Shown: piece by piece, positions 17,192-26,668 of the stretch
Layout: the number at the start of each line of letters is the position of its first letter
Numbering within the stretch: position 1 is the first letter of the stretch
Source: Faecalibacter sp. LW9
GTDB taxonomy: Bacteria > Bacteroidota > Bacteroidia > Flavobacteriales > Weeksellaceae
Assembly (NCBI RefSeq): GCF_034661295.1
Contig: NZ_CP141062.1
Span: 1 to 64,000, forward strand
DNA length: 64,000 bases
Direction of reading: 5' to 3'
Program-made: the position numbers and the translations under genes
The notes under the pieces: generated by a model
Databases searched by the model: none
Told to the model about the DNA's origin: nothing
The model's input: only the letters and a program-made list of their open reading frames with translations

Positions 17192-20100
17192 TTAAAAATG
17201 AGATTTTATTGTGATATACCCTTGATATTTAAGTTTTATCACAGCCTTCTGATCAATGTATTCGATGAAATACCAATACGAATCAGATGCCAATGGTTTT
17301 CCATGATTCGTACCATCCCATTGTAAGGCATTTGGTCCCTCAGCTTCATAAACTACTTTACCATAACGATTAAAAATCTTAATTCGTACATCCAAAGATG
17401 TTTTTGCTCCAATTGGTTCCCAAAAATCATTTTTTCCATCTCCATTTGGAGAGATAAAATTTGGTAAATTAAGATATACAACATCAGGTATAGAAACCGT
17501 TGAACAACCATTCTCTCTAACATAAACAGTATATGAAATTCCTTTTTGAATGCCTGTGAATTGATTTGATGTCTGCCAATGACGGTCATCCAATGAATAT
17601 TCTAATGTGCCTCCATTTCCATCAACAATAACCTCAATAGCATCTTGTTTTAATACAATTTCCGTGATGATAGGAAGCGGAGCATTTACGACTTGAATTG
17701 TTTTGGAAATTGTACATCCATATTCATTTGTTACCTCAACTGTATAATTTCCTACCGTTAATCCAAAACGATTCCCCGTGCCAAAAATTTCTTCTCCTGT
17801 TTCTTTCCATACACGTACAGTTGTATAATCGCTTAATTCTAATACATACATTTCATCTGTACATACTACTACACGAGAGTCCAGTTCGAGTTGAGGCATT
17901 GGGTAAGGGGAGTAAGTAAAACGAACTTCTTTCGTTCCACATTGTAAAGGATCATTAAACACAACGACTACCTCTCCATCATTTGCAATCATTTGATTAG
18001 CATAAGATGCAATTGTATCTGCAGTTCTTAAATTTGGATATAAGCCTAAAATTTGATTGATGTAATTTTCTAAATAAATTTCAACATCTATACGTTGAAT
18101 TGTTCCACAAAAACGATATGGATTCGCTAAAATAGTTTGTTGAATAACAGACACGTCAACATCCAAATCTGCACCTTTTAAGATTACAAGCTCTTTGGTT
18201 ACTTGACAGCTTTCCTCTTCATAAAATGAAATTGGAAATATCACACGATCAGTTCCATTAAAACTTAATGGATAAGCACGATTCAGTTCAATTGAATATT
18301 GATATCTTGTAATATCTGCTCCAAATAAATCTACCAATTGCGCAGTTGTAAACGTAATGGTTTGATCGCAAGAAGCAGTTAATTCGTTTGCTGGTTCAGA
18401 AACAACTGGTTGATTGTAGCGTTTTAAAATTAACGAATAAGATGTTGTACATGCCTCATCTATTTTATTTACGATAACTTTTAAACGGCGCTCTGCATTT
18501 AAATTTTCAATCGTTGTGATTTGGCTTCCTAATTCATCAAAAAATTTGAATTCATAATTTGATGCCGATTGTGGATTTATTAGATTTTGCAATGCTAATC
18601 CGATCAGTTGCTCTTGATTAAAATTGATCGTCGTTTCTATGGCTTGACAAGTTTCTGCATGAATGAAATTTTCTTCATGAATTGAAATTGAACTTTCAGA
18701 AATCAAAAAGTTAAAGTATTTCATTCCTTCGCATCCTTCAGCTATTCGTGCTTCGATTCGACCTTCACGTTGCGTTGCAATCAAAGCATATAATTCCTCT
18801 TCCGAATACATCTGACCCGAATAGTAGTAATTCAAACGAGCATTGGTCCCATTCTTAAGTTCTTCTATTTTTTGTTGAACCATTTCACGCGACAAATCTT
18901 CAAGGCATGAAGTAAGAGAAACATCTACGATAGGTAAAGCGCTTAATTTTACAATTTCAAAAGTTGATCGAGCACTAACACATCCCGTTTCTTGGTGGAT
19001 AACTTCATATTGAATAACTGTTGTATCGTGAGTTAACAAATAATTTGTTCCATCAACAATTTCTTGACCGTTAGACGCATATAATCGGAAATCGTAATCG
19101 ACAGGTATAGATAATAGACGCTTTAATTCTTCAAATTGAATTTCGTAAGTTTCTGAACAAGTAGATAAACGCGGTGATTCAGTAGGTTCAAATTCAACAT
19201 TGATAATCTCAAATGTAAACGTCGTCGTCGTCGGACAAGCATTTCTTCCAATATAAGTTATTTCAGCTGTTGCAATTGAAACTCTTTCACCCAAATAAAT
19301 GTTTTGACCATTCTCATATTGGCTTCCGTACACCTCTACCCAATTTACTCTGAAGTCCGATGCATTTTCTGATGGACCAATAGCTTTTCGAATAATATCA
19401 TCAGCATTTACATTAAATGTATACCCACAAATTTTATATTGTATAGGGGTAATTTGAAACGTGTAATTTGGTCGGAAAACAATTGGAATGGTATAGATAT
19501 AAATAAGTTTACCTGTAGCATCTTTTACTTGTGCATAAATCGTTTGAGGAGTCGTTAAATTTCCTCCTATTCCTATAGGTTCTTGAAACATTGCATCACG
19601 ATACAAAGTGACCATAGATGATCCACTTGATGCAATTACCCCATTAAGAATCTCATTTGCTGAGTAGCCTTCTTCCTGACAACGCGTGTTAAAAATATCC
19701 AATGTGCGTTCTTCTGCTACATTAATCTTAAGGTCAAACGTATCGGTTACTCGATTACCATAAACAGCAATGACAACCGTTTCATCTTTCTTTAATATTT
19801 CCTCTTGTGCAAAGGCTCTTACATATCCGTTATTATTCGGTGTTGAATAACTTTCACAAATTTCAGCTTCCGTTTCGGCCATTCCTTTATTCAGATGACC
19901 ATTTTCAACGGTACGGTTCGGACGAATAGTCGAAGTATTTTCAAAAATGCTTTCAGCCGGTTGACCTGCATTTAATTTCCAAATAACAAAACGAAAATCT
20001 GGCGTATTGGCAATTAAATCAAATGCAAATACCATATCGAAATTAGCCTTGAAAGAATAATATTTATAATAACGCGTAAAACTAATTGCACAATCCGTAG

Positions 20101-20260
20101 AGTTGGCGCGAAAAGCAACCGGATGTTCTTCAACAATTTGATTCGGAAATGTAAAACCGCCCGTTAATGGAGTAATTGTTGGACGTTGCTGTGCATAACT
20201 GATAGTATTAAATGAGAACCAAAAAATGATTCCCACTAATAAAGTGTATATATTTTTCAT
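17192..20260 (-). CDS. Large secreted protein with type B T9SS sorting domain
   Basis: A 1022-residue exported protein with signal peptide (to SYAQ near 24). The C-terminal 90 residues are the gliding-motility-type (type B) sorting domain: LPNFISPNGDGKNDFWEP, KIFNRYGKVVYE, WDGTNHGKPLASDSYWY. The long middle contains many short beta-sandwich-like stretches with paired Cys (each about 80-100 residues), resembling repeated surface adhesin modules; I see no catalytic motif. The type IX system exports it, and the PorP/SprF gene 50 bases downstream is its likely partner. Confidence 0.9.
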   Translation of the reverse strand: MKNIYTLLVGIIFWFSFNTISYAQQRPTITPLTGGFTFPNQIVEEHPVAFRANSTDCAISFTRYYKYYSFKANFDMVFAFDLIANTPDFRFVIWKLNAGQPAESIFENTSTIRPNRTVENGHLNKGMAETEAEICESYSTPNNNGYVRAFAQEEILKKDETVVIAVYGNRVTDTFDLKINVAEERTLDIFNTRCQEEGYSANEILNGVIASSGSSMVTLYRDAMFQEPIGIGGNLTTPQTIYAQVKDATGKLIYIYTIPIVFRPNYTFQITPIQYKICGYTFNVNADDIIRKAIGPSENASDFRVNWVEVYGSQYENGQNIYLGERVSIATAEITYIGRNACPTTTTFTFEIINVEFEPTESPRLSTCSETYEIQFEELKRLLSIPVDYDFRLYASNGQEIVDGTNYLLTHDTTVIQYEVIHQETGCVSARSTFEIVKLSALPIVDVSLTSCLEDLSREMVQQKIEELKNGTNARLNYYYSGQMYSEEELYALIATQREGRIEARIAEGCEGMKYFNFLISESSISIHEENFIHAETCQAIETTINFNQEQLIGLALQNLINPQSASNYEFKFFDELGSQITTIENLNAERRLKVIVNKIDEACTTSYSLILKRYNQPVVSEPANELTASCDQTITFTTAQLVDLFGADITRYQYSIELNRAYPLSFNGTDRVIFPISFYEEESCQVTKELVILKGADLDVDVSVIQQTILANPYRFCGTIQRIDVEIYLENYINQILGLYPNLRTADTIASYANQMIANDGEVVVVFNDPLQCGTKEVRFTYSPYPMPQLELDSRVVVCTDEMYVLELSDYTTVRVWKETGEEIFGTGNRFGLTVGNYTVEVTNEYGCTISKTIQVVNAPLPIITEIVLKQDAIEVIVDGNGGTLEYSLDDRHWQTSNQFTGIQKGISYTVYVRENGCSTVSIPDVVYLNLPNFISPNGDGKNDFWEPIGAKTSLDVRIKIFNRYGKVVYEAEGPNALQWDGTNHGKPLASDSYWYFIEYIDQKAVIKLKYQGYITIKSHF

Positions 20261-20358
20261 TATTTAAGATTGGAAGGTGTAAAGTTGTGAAAATTTTATC
20301 AAAATATATGTTAAAAGAAATGTTTTCTATTGCTCTTTAATAATCGTTTAGAAAAAAT

Positions 20359-20366
20359 TATCTTTG
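20359..20366 (+). promoter_or_regulatory. Probable −7 box of prfC
   Basis: TATCTTTG matches the TAnnTTTG consensus and lies 21 bases before the prfC start. A clear −33 element is not seen at the usual spacing. Confidence 0.5.
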
Positions 20367-20386
20367 CAATCTGAAAATTCAAGAGA

Positions 20387-21973
20387 ATGTCTTTAGAAAA
20401 AGAAATCAATAAACGTAAGACCTTTGGTATTATTGCCCATCCTGATGCTGGTAAAACTACCTTAACAGAAAAATTATTATTATTTGGTGGTGCCATTCAA
20501 GAAGCTGGTGCTGTAAAAAGTAATAAAATCAAAAAAGGGGCTACTTCCGATTTCATGGAGATTGAACGTCAACGTGGAATCTCGGTTGCAACTTCGGTTT
20601 TAGCGTTCGAATATAAAGGAAAGAAAATTAACATTTTAGATACGCCTGGTCACAAAGACTTTGCGGAAGATACTTACCGAACATTAACTGCAGTAGACTC
20701 AGCAATTGTTGTAATCGATGTTGCAAAAGGGGTCGAAGAACAAACGATCAAATTAGTTGAGGTATGTCGTATGCGTAACATTCCAATGTTGGTTTTCATC
20801 AACAAAATGGACCGTGAAGGAAGAGACGCTTTCGACTTAATGGATGAGGTTGAAACAAAATTAGGTTTATCTATCACTCCATTATCATGGCCAATTGGTA
20901 TTGGTGCTACTTTCAAAGGAATCTACAACATTTGGGAAAAAAACATTAATATCTTCTCAGGTGATAACAAACAAAAGATTTCTGAAACGACACAAATCGA
21001 GGATTTACAAAGTGAAGAATTGGATCAATTAATCGGAAACGATTATGCTGAAAACTTACGCAATGAATTGGATTTAGTCAATGGTGTTTATCCAGCGTTT
21101 GATGCAAACGAATATATGGCAGGTAACTTACAACCTGTCTTCTTTGGATCAGCATTAAATAACTTTGGAGTTCGCGAATTATTAAATGCTTTCGTTGACA
21201 TTGCTCCTACTCCTCAAGCCAAAGAAACCGACGTACGCATCGTTGAGCCTTATGAAAATAAATTCTCAGGATTTGTTTTTAAAATTCATGCCAACATGGA
21301 TCCTAAACACCGTGATCGTTTAGCATTCGTTAAAATTGTTTCTGGAAAATTTGAACGTAATACAAACTATTACCATGTTCGTCAAGGAAAATCAATGAAA
21401 TTTGCTTCACCGAATGCCTTTTTCGCTGATAAAAAAGAAGTGGTTGATGAATCATATGCAGGTGATATCGTCGGTTTACACGATACAGGAAACTTCCGTA
21501 TCGGAGACACTTTGACATCGGGTGAAAAATTTAACTTCAAAGGAATTCCAGCTTTCTCTCCAGAACATTTCCGATACATTAACAATGCGGATCCAATGAA
21601 AGCAAAACAATTGGAGAAAGGTATTGATCAGTTAATGGATGAAGGTGTTGCCCAATTGTTTACATTGGAGATGAACAACCGAAAAGTCATCGGAACGGTA
21701 GGAGCATTACAGTACGAAGTTATTCAGTACCGTTTAGAACATGAGTATGGGGCAAAAGCAACTTATGAGCCTTTTTCTGTACACAAAGCATGTTGGGTAG
21801 AAGTTGAGAATGAAAATTCTGAAGAGTTTAAAGAATTTAAACGTGTTAAACAACGTTATTTAGCGCGTGATAAATACAATCAATTGGTATTTTTAGCCGA
21901 TTCTGCTTTTACAATTCAAATGACACAAGAGAAATTTCCATCCATTAAATTACACTTTGTAAGCGAATTTTAA
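20387..21973 (+). CDS. prfC: Peptide chain release factor 3
   Basis: Translational GTPase that recycles release factors RF1 and RF2 after stop-codon hydrolysis. Its 528 residues match bacterial RF3. The G motifs are AHPDAGKTTL (G1, about residues 17-26), DTPGHKDF (G3, near 86) and NKMDREG (G4, near 141). Domain II and the RF3 C-terminal domain follow (ACWVEVENE...). It is divergent from the T9SS cargo gene with its own promoter-like box, and its downstream neighbours are unrelated DUF4197 genes. Confidence 0.97.
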   Translation: MSLEKEINKRKTFGIIAHPDAGKTTLTEKLLLFGGAIQEAGAVKSNKIKKGATSDFMEIERQRGISVATSVLAFEYKGKKINILDTPGHKDFAEDTYRTLTAVDSAIVVIDVAKGVEEQTIKLVEVCRMRNIPMLVFINKMDREGRDAFDLMDEVETKLGLSITPLSWPIGIGATFKGIYNIWEKNINIFSGDNKQKISETTQIEDLQSEELDQLIGNDYAENLRNELDLVNGVYPAFDANEYMAGNLQPVFFGSALNNFGVRELLNAFVDIAPTPQAKETDVRIVEPYENKFSGFVFKIHANMDPKHRDRLAFVKIVSGKFERNTNYYHVRQGKSMKFASPNAFFADKKEVVDESYAGDIVGLHDTGNFRIGDTLTSGEKFNFKGIPAFSPEHFRYINNADPMKAKQLEKGIDQLMDEGVAQLFTLEMNNRKVIGTVGALQYEVIQYRLEHEYGAKATYEPFSVHKACWVEVENENSEEFKEFKRVKQRYLARDKYNQLVFLADSAFTIQMTQEKFPSIKLHFVSEF

Positions 21974-22020
21974 TTTTTGGTCAGATAATTGAATACGTCG
22001 ATTCTCAGAATAAATCGAAA

Positions 22021-22827
22021 ATGAAAAAAACAATTTTGGCTTTAGCATTTCTTTCAGGATTTGCAACCATGTCACAAGCACAAGATTTTAAATCTATACT
22101 AGGTGGATTATTAAAAGGTAATACAGCCAATACATCTACAACAACGAATGATACAACGAAAAGTACAGCTGATACTATAGCAACTACTTCTAATGTTGCA
22201 TCACCTCAATTAAATACAAATTTATCAAACAGTACGATTGCTTCTGGTTTGAAAGAAGCTTTATCGATTGGATTAAATGATGGAATTAAAGCATTAGGAC
22301 AAAAAAACGGGTTTTATAACAGTAGTGTAGCCAAAATCTTAATGCCAGAAGAACTGCAAAATGTTGAAAAAACTTTACGTTCTGTCGGATTAGGAAGTAT
22401 TGCCGATAAAGGGGTTAAACTTTTGAATTCTGCGGCTGAAGATGCTGTAACCGAAGCGGCTCCAATTTTTGTAAATGCACTGACGTCTATGTCTTTTACG
22501 GATGCTAAAAGTATTCTTTTGGATGGAGATAATGCCGCAACAAATTATCTTAAATCAAAAACGAGTTCTGATTTAGCGACTACATTTCAACCTAAAATTA
22601 GCGCATCGTTAAACAAGGTGGGTGCAAACAAAGTCTGGAACCAAATGATTACAAAATACAATGCGATTTCAGGTAAAAATATTACGCCAGATTTAGATCG
22701 TTATGTAACTGAACAAGCCATTAATGGCGTTTTTAATATGGTCGCTGAAAAAGAGAAAGGGATTAGAAACAATTCCGTTTTACAAACAACGACTTTGTTA
22801 CAACAAGTTTTTGGTGGTAAAAATTAA
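22021..22827 (+). CDS. DUF4197 family exported protein (first of two)
   Basis: A 268-residue protein with signal peptide (MKKTILALAFLSGFATMSQA) and a Thr/Asn-rich linker to about residue 70. A DUF4197 domain follows, opening with SNSTIASGLKEALSIGLNDGI and containing KILMPEELQNVEKTLRSVGLG. The domain is alpha-helical and periplasmic; no activity is known. It shares most of its C-terminal 200 residues with the next gene, so the pair is a tandem duplication with divergent N-termini. Confidence 0.88.
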   Translation: MKKTILALAFLSGFATMSQAQDFKSILGGLLKGNTANTSTTTNDTTKSTADTIATTSNVASPQLNTNLSNSTIASGLKEALSIGLNDGIKALGQKNGFYNSSVAKILMPEELQNVEKTLRSVGLGSIADKGVKLLNSAAEDAVTEAAPIFVNALTSMSFTDAKSILLDGDNAATNYLKSKTSSDLATTFQPKISASLNKVGANKVWNQMITKYNAISGKNITPDLDRYVTEQAINGVFNMVAEKEKGIRNNSVLQTTTLLQQVFGGKN

Positions 22828-22853
22828 GAATAATAGACCTTAAACATCCCATT

Positions 22854-23588
22854 ATGATGAAAAAAATATATTTCCCTATCATCGCTTCTGGAATATTTTT
22901 ATTTTCTGGTTGTGCTGAATTACAAACAGCTTCTCAGATATCTGGAATCTTAAATCAAGTCGGAGGTTTAAGCGGATTATCCAATGCGCAAATCTCTTCG
23001 GGTTTAAAAGAAGCATTGAATTTAGGCATATCGGAAGGTATCTTAAAACTAGGACAGAAAGATGGCTTTACGAATAATGCTTTAGCAAAAATTTTATTAC
23101 CCCAAGAATTACAAGGTGTAGAGAAAACGTTGCGCAGTGTTGGATTAGGAAGTTTAGCCGATCAAGGATTAAAATTATTAAATTCTGCCGCAGAAGATGC
23201 TGTTGTAGAAGCGGGTCCTATTTTTAAAAATGCCATTGCGACAATGTCTTTTCAAGATGCTGCCGGAATTTTAATGGGTGGTGATAATGCTGCAACGCAA
23301 TACTTACAAACAAAAACGACTGCTCAATTAACTGCAGCGTTCCAACCAAAAGTAGCTAATTCATTAGGTAAAGTTGGAGCAGATAAAGTATGGTCGAACA
23401 TTATTACAAAATATAATGCATTAGCAGGTAAAAATATTAATCCAGACTTAAATGCATATGTCACTGAACAAGCAGTGAAAGGTGTATTTCATATGGTTGC
23501 CGAAAAAGAAGCAGGTATTCGTAACAATCCAAATTTACGAACAACGCAATTGTTGCAACAAGTTTTTGCCGTACAAGATAAAAAATAA
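22854..23588 (+). CDS. DUF4197 family lipoprotein (second of two)
   Basis: A 244-residue paralogue of the preceding gene, 26 bases downstream. It has a lipoprotein signal with Cys in FLFSGCAEL near residue 20, so it should be lipid-anchored while its neighbour is soluble and periplasmic. The DUF4197 domain has NAQISSGLKEALNLGISEGI and KILLPQELQGVEKTLRSVGLG. A second ATG one codon in (22857) is equally possible as start. Both genes end at one terminator, indicating a shared transcript. Confidence 0.88.
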   Translation: MMKKIYFPIIASGIFLFSGCAELQTASQISGILNQVGGLSGLSNAQISSGLKEALNLGISEGILKLGQKDGFTNNALAKILLPQELQGVEKTLRSVGLGSLADQGLKLLNSAAEDAVVEAGPIFKNAIATMSFQDAAGILMGGDNAATQYLQTKTTAQLTAAFQPKVANSLGKVGADKVWSNIITKYNALAGKNINPDLNAYVTEQAVKGVFHMVAEKEAGIRNNPNLRTTQLLQQVFAVQDKK

Positions 23589-23617
23589 GAGATTTTACTT
23601 CTTATTACTACCAAAAG

Positions 23618-23648
23618 AAAAGGAATCCTAAATGGATTCCTTTTTTTT
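23618..23648. terminator. Terminator shared by DUF4197 genes and phytochrome gene
   Basis: AAAAGGAATCC pairs with GGATTCCTTTT around TAAAT, with T and A runs on both sides, so it works for the plus-strand DUF4197 pair and the convergent phytochrome gene, whose stop codon lies at its edge. Confidence 0.85.
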
Positions 23649-25830
23649 ATATCGCTCTTCTAAATTTTAATATAAATTCAGTGCCTTTATTTTCTTCACT
23701 CACAAAATCGATTTCACCTTCCAATCGTTGCATTAATCGATAGACAATCGATAATCCTACCCCATTTCCACGATAGTCAGAAGTATTACTCATTCGCGAA
23801 AATAATTTAAACATTTTATGTCGGTCGGACGCTTTTATCCCAATGCCATTATCTTTTATGCGATAAATGATATGTTCATCGGTTTGTTCTGAATTTATTT
23901 CAACACTAGGAAATTCATGTTTCGAACAATATTTAATGGCATTATTAATGACATTTAAAAAGATTTCATACGCCATGGTACGATCAGCAATAAAATCAAA
24001 GGTGTCTTGAATTTTAACTTGAGTATGTTTTGCATCATAATAAAGTAATGATTCTTCCACAATACGATGAATTAAGGAAGAGGCATCAATAATTTGCAGC
24101 TTTAAATCTGACTTTTTTGCACGACTTAACGTCAAGATTTCTTGCATCATGGTGGATAAATTATCAATTTGCTGAATGATTTCTGTCATTTTTCCATAAT
24201 GAAATTCATCCTCTTTCATCGATCGTTGCAACATTTGACAATTTAATTTCATCACCGTCAAAGGTGTTCTTAAATCATGGGAAATGGTATAAGAAAACGT
24301 ATCCAATTCATCATTGATTTCTTTCAGTTGATCATACAATTCTTGAATTTTAAATGCTTTTACATGAATGGTATCCAAGATTAAATTGATGATCTCACGA
24401 ATCACTACAATCTCCTTTTCTTTCCAAATATTCGATTTCCCTGTCGCTTCGTTCTTCCAAATCTCAAAGTTTTTTCGTGGGCTATAGGTCACTATTTCCG
24501 TTTGATTCTCCGTTTTTGTTGTTATGATTTTCTCAGGCTTACCTGCCCACTCTACTTCTATAACTACTTCTTTTTTAAACCAAATGATAAAATGTTCATA
24601 ATCTGAATCTAAAAATCGAAAGGCGACACCAGCAGAACGATTGGTTATATTTAATTGATCATGATAATCAATAAAGAATGTATGCGAAAAAAAGAGTTCA
24701 TTGATTTGATTTGATTTTGCCCAATCTCGAATATTTTTTATTTCTTGTTCAGAAGGCGTATTCGAATAGGTTTGAACTTTGTCATTTTTAACATAGGCTA
24801 CACCATCGGCTTTGGTAAAATTCAATAAAGGAACATAATTATCGATACTATAATCATCATGATCTTGTACCAAAAGCTCCTCCTTCAATTTGACCATGAC
24901 TTTTTGAAATTTCTCTTGAAATTTCAATTGTTCATCGAATTTAAAATTGACATAAGAAATACGCGCCATTCGTGTTAAAACCTCGCATTGTTTCCGAATA
25001 TTAATCGGAATATGCTTTGGAACATTATTATGACAGGATACTAATCCCCATAATTGATTATTCACCACAATAGAGATCGAAAAACTTGATTGAACATTAA
25101 AGTTTTCAAGATATTCTAAATGTACGGGTGCCAATGAACGAAATTCGGAATATGTCAAATCCAAAGGTTTAGACGTATAACCAACGATGTTCACAGGGTG
25201 TGACTTGACGTTCGAAACTATACGGTTTCTTTTCTTTACATACAATTCACGAGCTTGTACTGGAATATCAAATTCTGGAAAATGCAATCCCAAATAGGAA
25301 TCGAATCCTTCATCGACTTCTTCATAAACCACATGCCCACTTTTATCTTCTAAAAATTTATAGATAAGCACACGATTATATCCTGTCAATTCTTTGATTT
25401 TTTTTAATAAAAATCGCCAATTTTCTGCTTTATCTTTGGCATATAGAATCTGTTCAGAATTATTGTAAAAAGTATTGCTGTTTGACAAGCGGGTATCTTC
25501 TTCACATTCGATGTAGATTAAACCATTCAAATGATAAACAACACAAAAAAACTTTCTTGAATCAAATTTGATATAGTCTTTTTGAATATAACCTTCAGCT
25601 AAAGATACTACAGCATCAAAATCGATTGAAAAATTGAAAATCTGATCAAATTCTTGGTTTAGAATTTCATGGATTGCTAAAGGAAAAGCTGTTAAATCTG
25701 AAATATTCTCTGAAACGTACTGAATTACTCTCGATTCCTTTTCCACAGCAATTAAATATCCAAAATCCTGAATTTGATTTAGGAATTGTATTTGCTCATC
25801 TTCGCATTCTTTTACAATTTTTTCAACCAT
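23647..25830 (-). CDS. Bacteriophytochrome-type sensor histidine kinase
   Basis: A 727-residue red/far-red photoreceptor kinase with PAS (about 1-110), GAF (about 125-300), PHY (about 310-490), HisKA and HATPase domains. The biliverdin-attachment Cys is probably Cys9, in a degenerate version of the usual C-x-x-E...P-H-G segment (CEDEQIQFLNQIQDFG). GAF motifs are FPEFDIPVQARELY near 183 and SLAPVHLEYL near 233; the paired His of CHH is CHN here. The PHY tongue motif is SPRKNFEIW near 450. The phosphoacceptor His lies in YTISHDLRTPL near 518 and ATP motifs in DNGIGI and GNGVGL. No receiver domain, response regulator or heme oxygenase gene is adjacent. It follows an unknown gene by 25 bases. Confidence 0.92.
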   Translation of the reverse strand: MVEKIVKECEDEQIQFLNQIQDFGYLIAVEKESRVIQYVSENISDLTAFPLAIHEILNQEFDQIFNFSIDFDAVVSLAEGYIQKDYIKFDSRKFFCVVYHLNGLIYIECEEDTRLSNSNTFYNNSEQILYAKDKAENWRFLLKKIKELTGYNRVLIYKFLEDKSGHVVYEEVDEGFDSYLGLHFPEFDIPVQARELYVKKRNRIVSNVKSHPVNIVGYTSKPLDLTYSEFRSLAPVHLEYLENFNVQSSFSISIVVNNQLWGLVSCHNNVPKHIPINIRKQCEVLTRMARISYVNFKFDEQLKFQEKFQKVMVKLKEELLVQDHDDYSIDNYVPLLNFTKADGVAYVKNDKVQTYSNTPSEQEIKNIRDWAKSNQINELFFSHTFFIDYHDQLNITNRSAGVAFRFLDSDYEHFIIWFKKEVVIEVEWAGKPEKIITTKTENQTEIVTYSPRKNFEIWKNEATGKSNIWKEKEIVVIREIINLILDTIHVKAFKIQELYDQLKEINDELDTFSYTISHDLRTPLTVMKLNCQMLQRSMKEDEFHYGKMTEIIQQIDNLSTMMQEILTLSRAKKSDLKLQIIDASSLIHRIVEESLLYYDAKHTQVKIQDTFDFIADRTMAYEIFLNVINNAIKYCSKHEFPSVEINSEQTDEHIIYRIKDNGIGIKASDRHKMFKLFSRMSNTSDYRGNGVGLSIVYRLMQRLEGEIDFVSEENKGTEFILKFRRAI

Positions 25831-25855
25831 GCTGTTTTAGTAGATTTTAGGAAAA

Positions 25856-26557
25856 TTATTTTGCCTTAAGCTTTAAGATATAATCTTCCAAGTTATTTTC
25901 CTCGGTTTGCAACAACTCAAATTCTTCAATATGAGCAATACGATTATGAAGAATCGATTTTACTTTTTCCAATTCTAATGAAGGGTGAATCTTGATACCA
26001 CCAAATTTGATGCGTTTCATGTACGTATAAAAATCATATTCAAATGTTTCCTCACCTAGATTAACATTGGCTACTTTTCCCTTCCATTTAATATCAAATA
26101 CCCCAAAATCTTCGGTTTCAATAAATGTAATTTCATGATTCGCTGGTATATCTTTTCCTAACATCGAAATACCAAAAGCAAAATCTTCTTCCGGTTGATT
26201 TAAATCAACTGGTAAGGTATCAATATAAAGCGTCTGATTATTTAGTAATTTAAAGTCTAATGGTGCTGCTGTTACGTCAATTGGTATTCCTTTATTACTC
26301 CAAAATGTACTTGATAAGACACAATGATCATAATTAATCCAAAGTGATTTTTCCGTTGTTTCATCTGAAACATTATCAATTTCCTCAATAATGTCTTCAT
26401 ATTCTTCTTCTTCATCATATAGATCAGATTCTAAATGAAGATCCATCACAAAATCATAATGTTCATCTAAACGTGCATTCCAAACAAAATCTACCACTTT
26501 ATGTCCATTTGTAAAAGGGCTATTACTGAAATATATTTTGTTATTTTCTTTACTCAT
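25856..26557 (-). CDS. Unknown acidic protein upstream of the phytochrome kinase
   Basis: A 233-residue soluble protein I do not recognise. There is no signal peptide or membrane segment. A strongly acidic stretch (DLYDEEEEYEDIIEEID, about residues 46-62) is followed by a beta-rich middle region (FGVFDIKWKGKVANVNLGEE) and a helical C-terminus. It precedes the phytochrome gene by 25 bases on the same strand and is probably in the same transcript, so a role with the photoreceptor is possible but unproved. An IS1182-family element lies 111 bases upstream of its start, so its promoter region has been shortened or replaced. Confidence 0.65.
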   Translation of the reverse strand: MSKENNKIYFSNSPFTNGHKVVDFVWNARLDEHYDFVMDLHLESDLYDEEEEYEDIIEEIDNVSDETTEKSLWINYDHCVLSSTFWSNKGIPIDVTAAPLDFKLLNNQTLYIDTLPVDLNQPEEDFAFGISMLGKDIPANHEITFIETEDFGVFDIKWKGKVANVNLGEETFEYDFYTYMKRIKFGGIKIHPSLELEKVKSILHNRIAHIEEFELLQTEENNLEDYILKLKAK

Positions 26558-26668
26558 AATATGGATTTAATACCAAGTCTGAATTTACAACGTTTATTAC
26601 TTAAAACAAAAAAACTTAAGGAGATAATCAAGGATTTAAGCATTAACCACTAAAAATCAATACAATAA

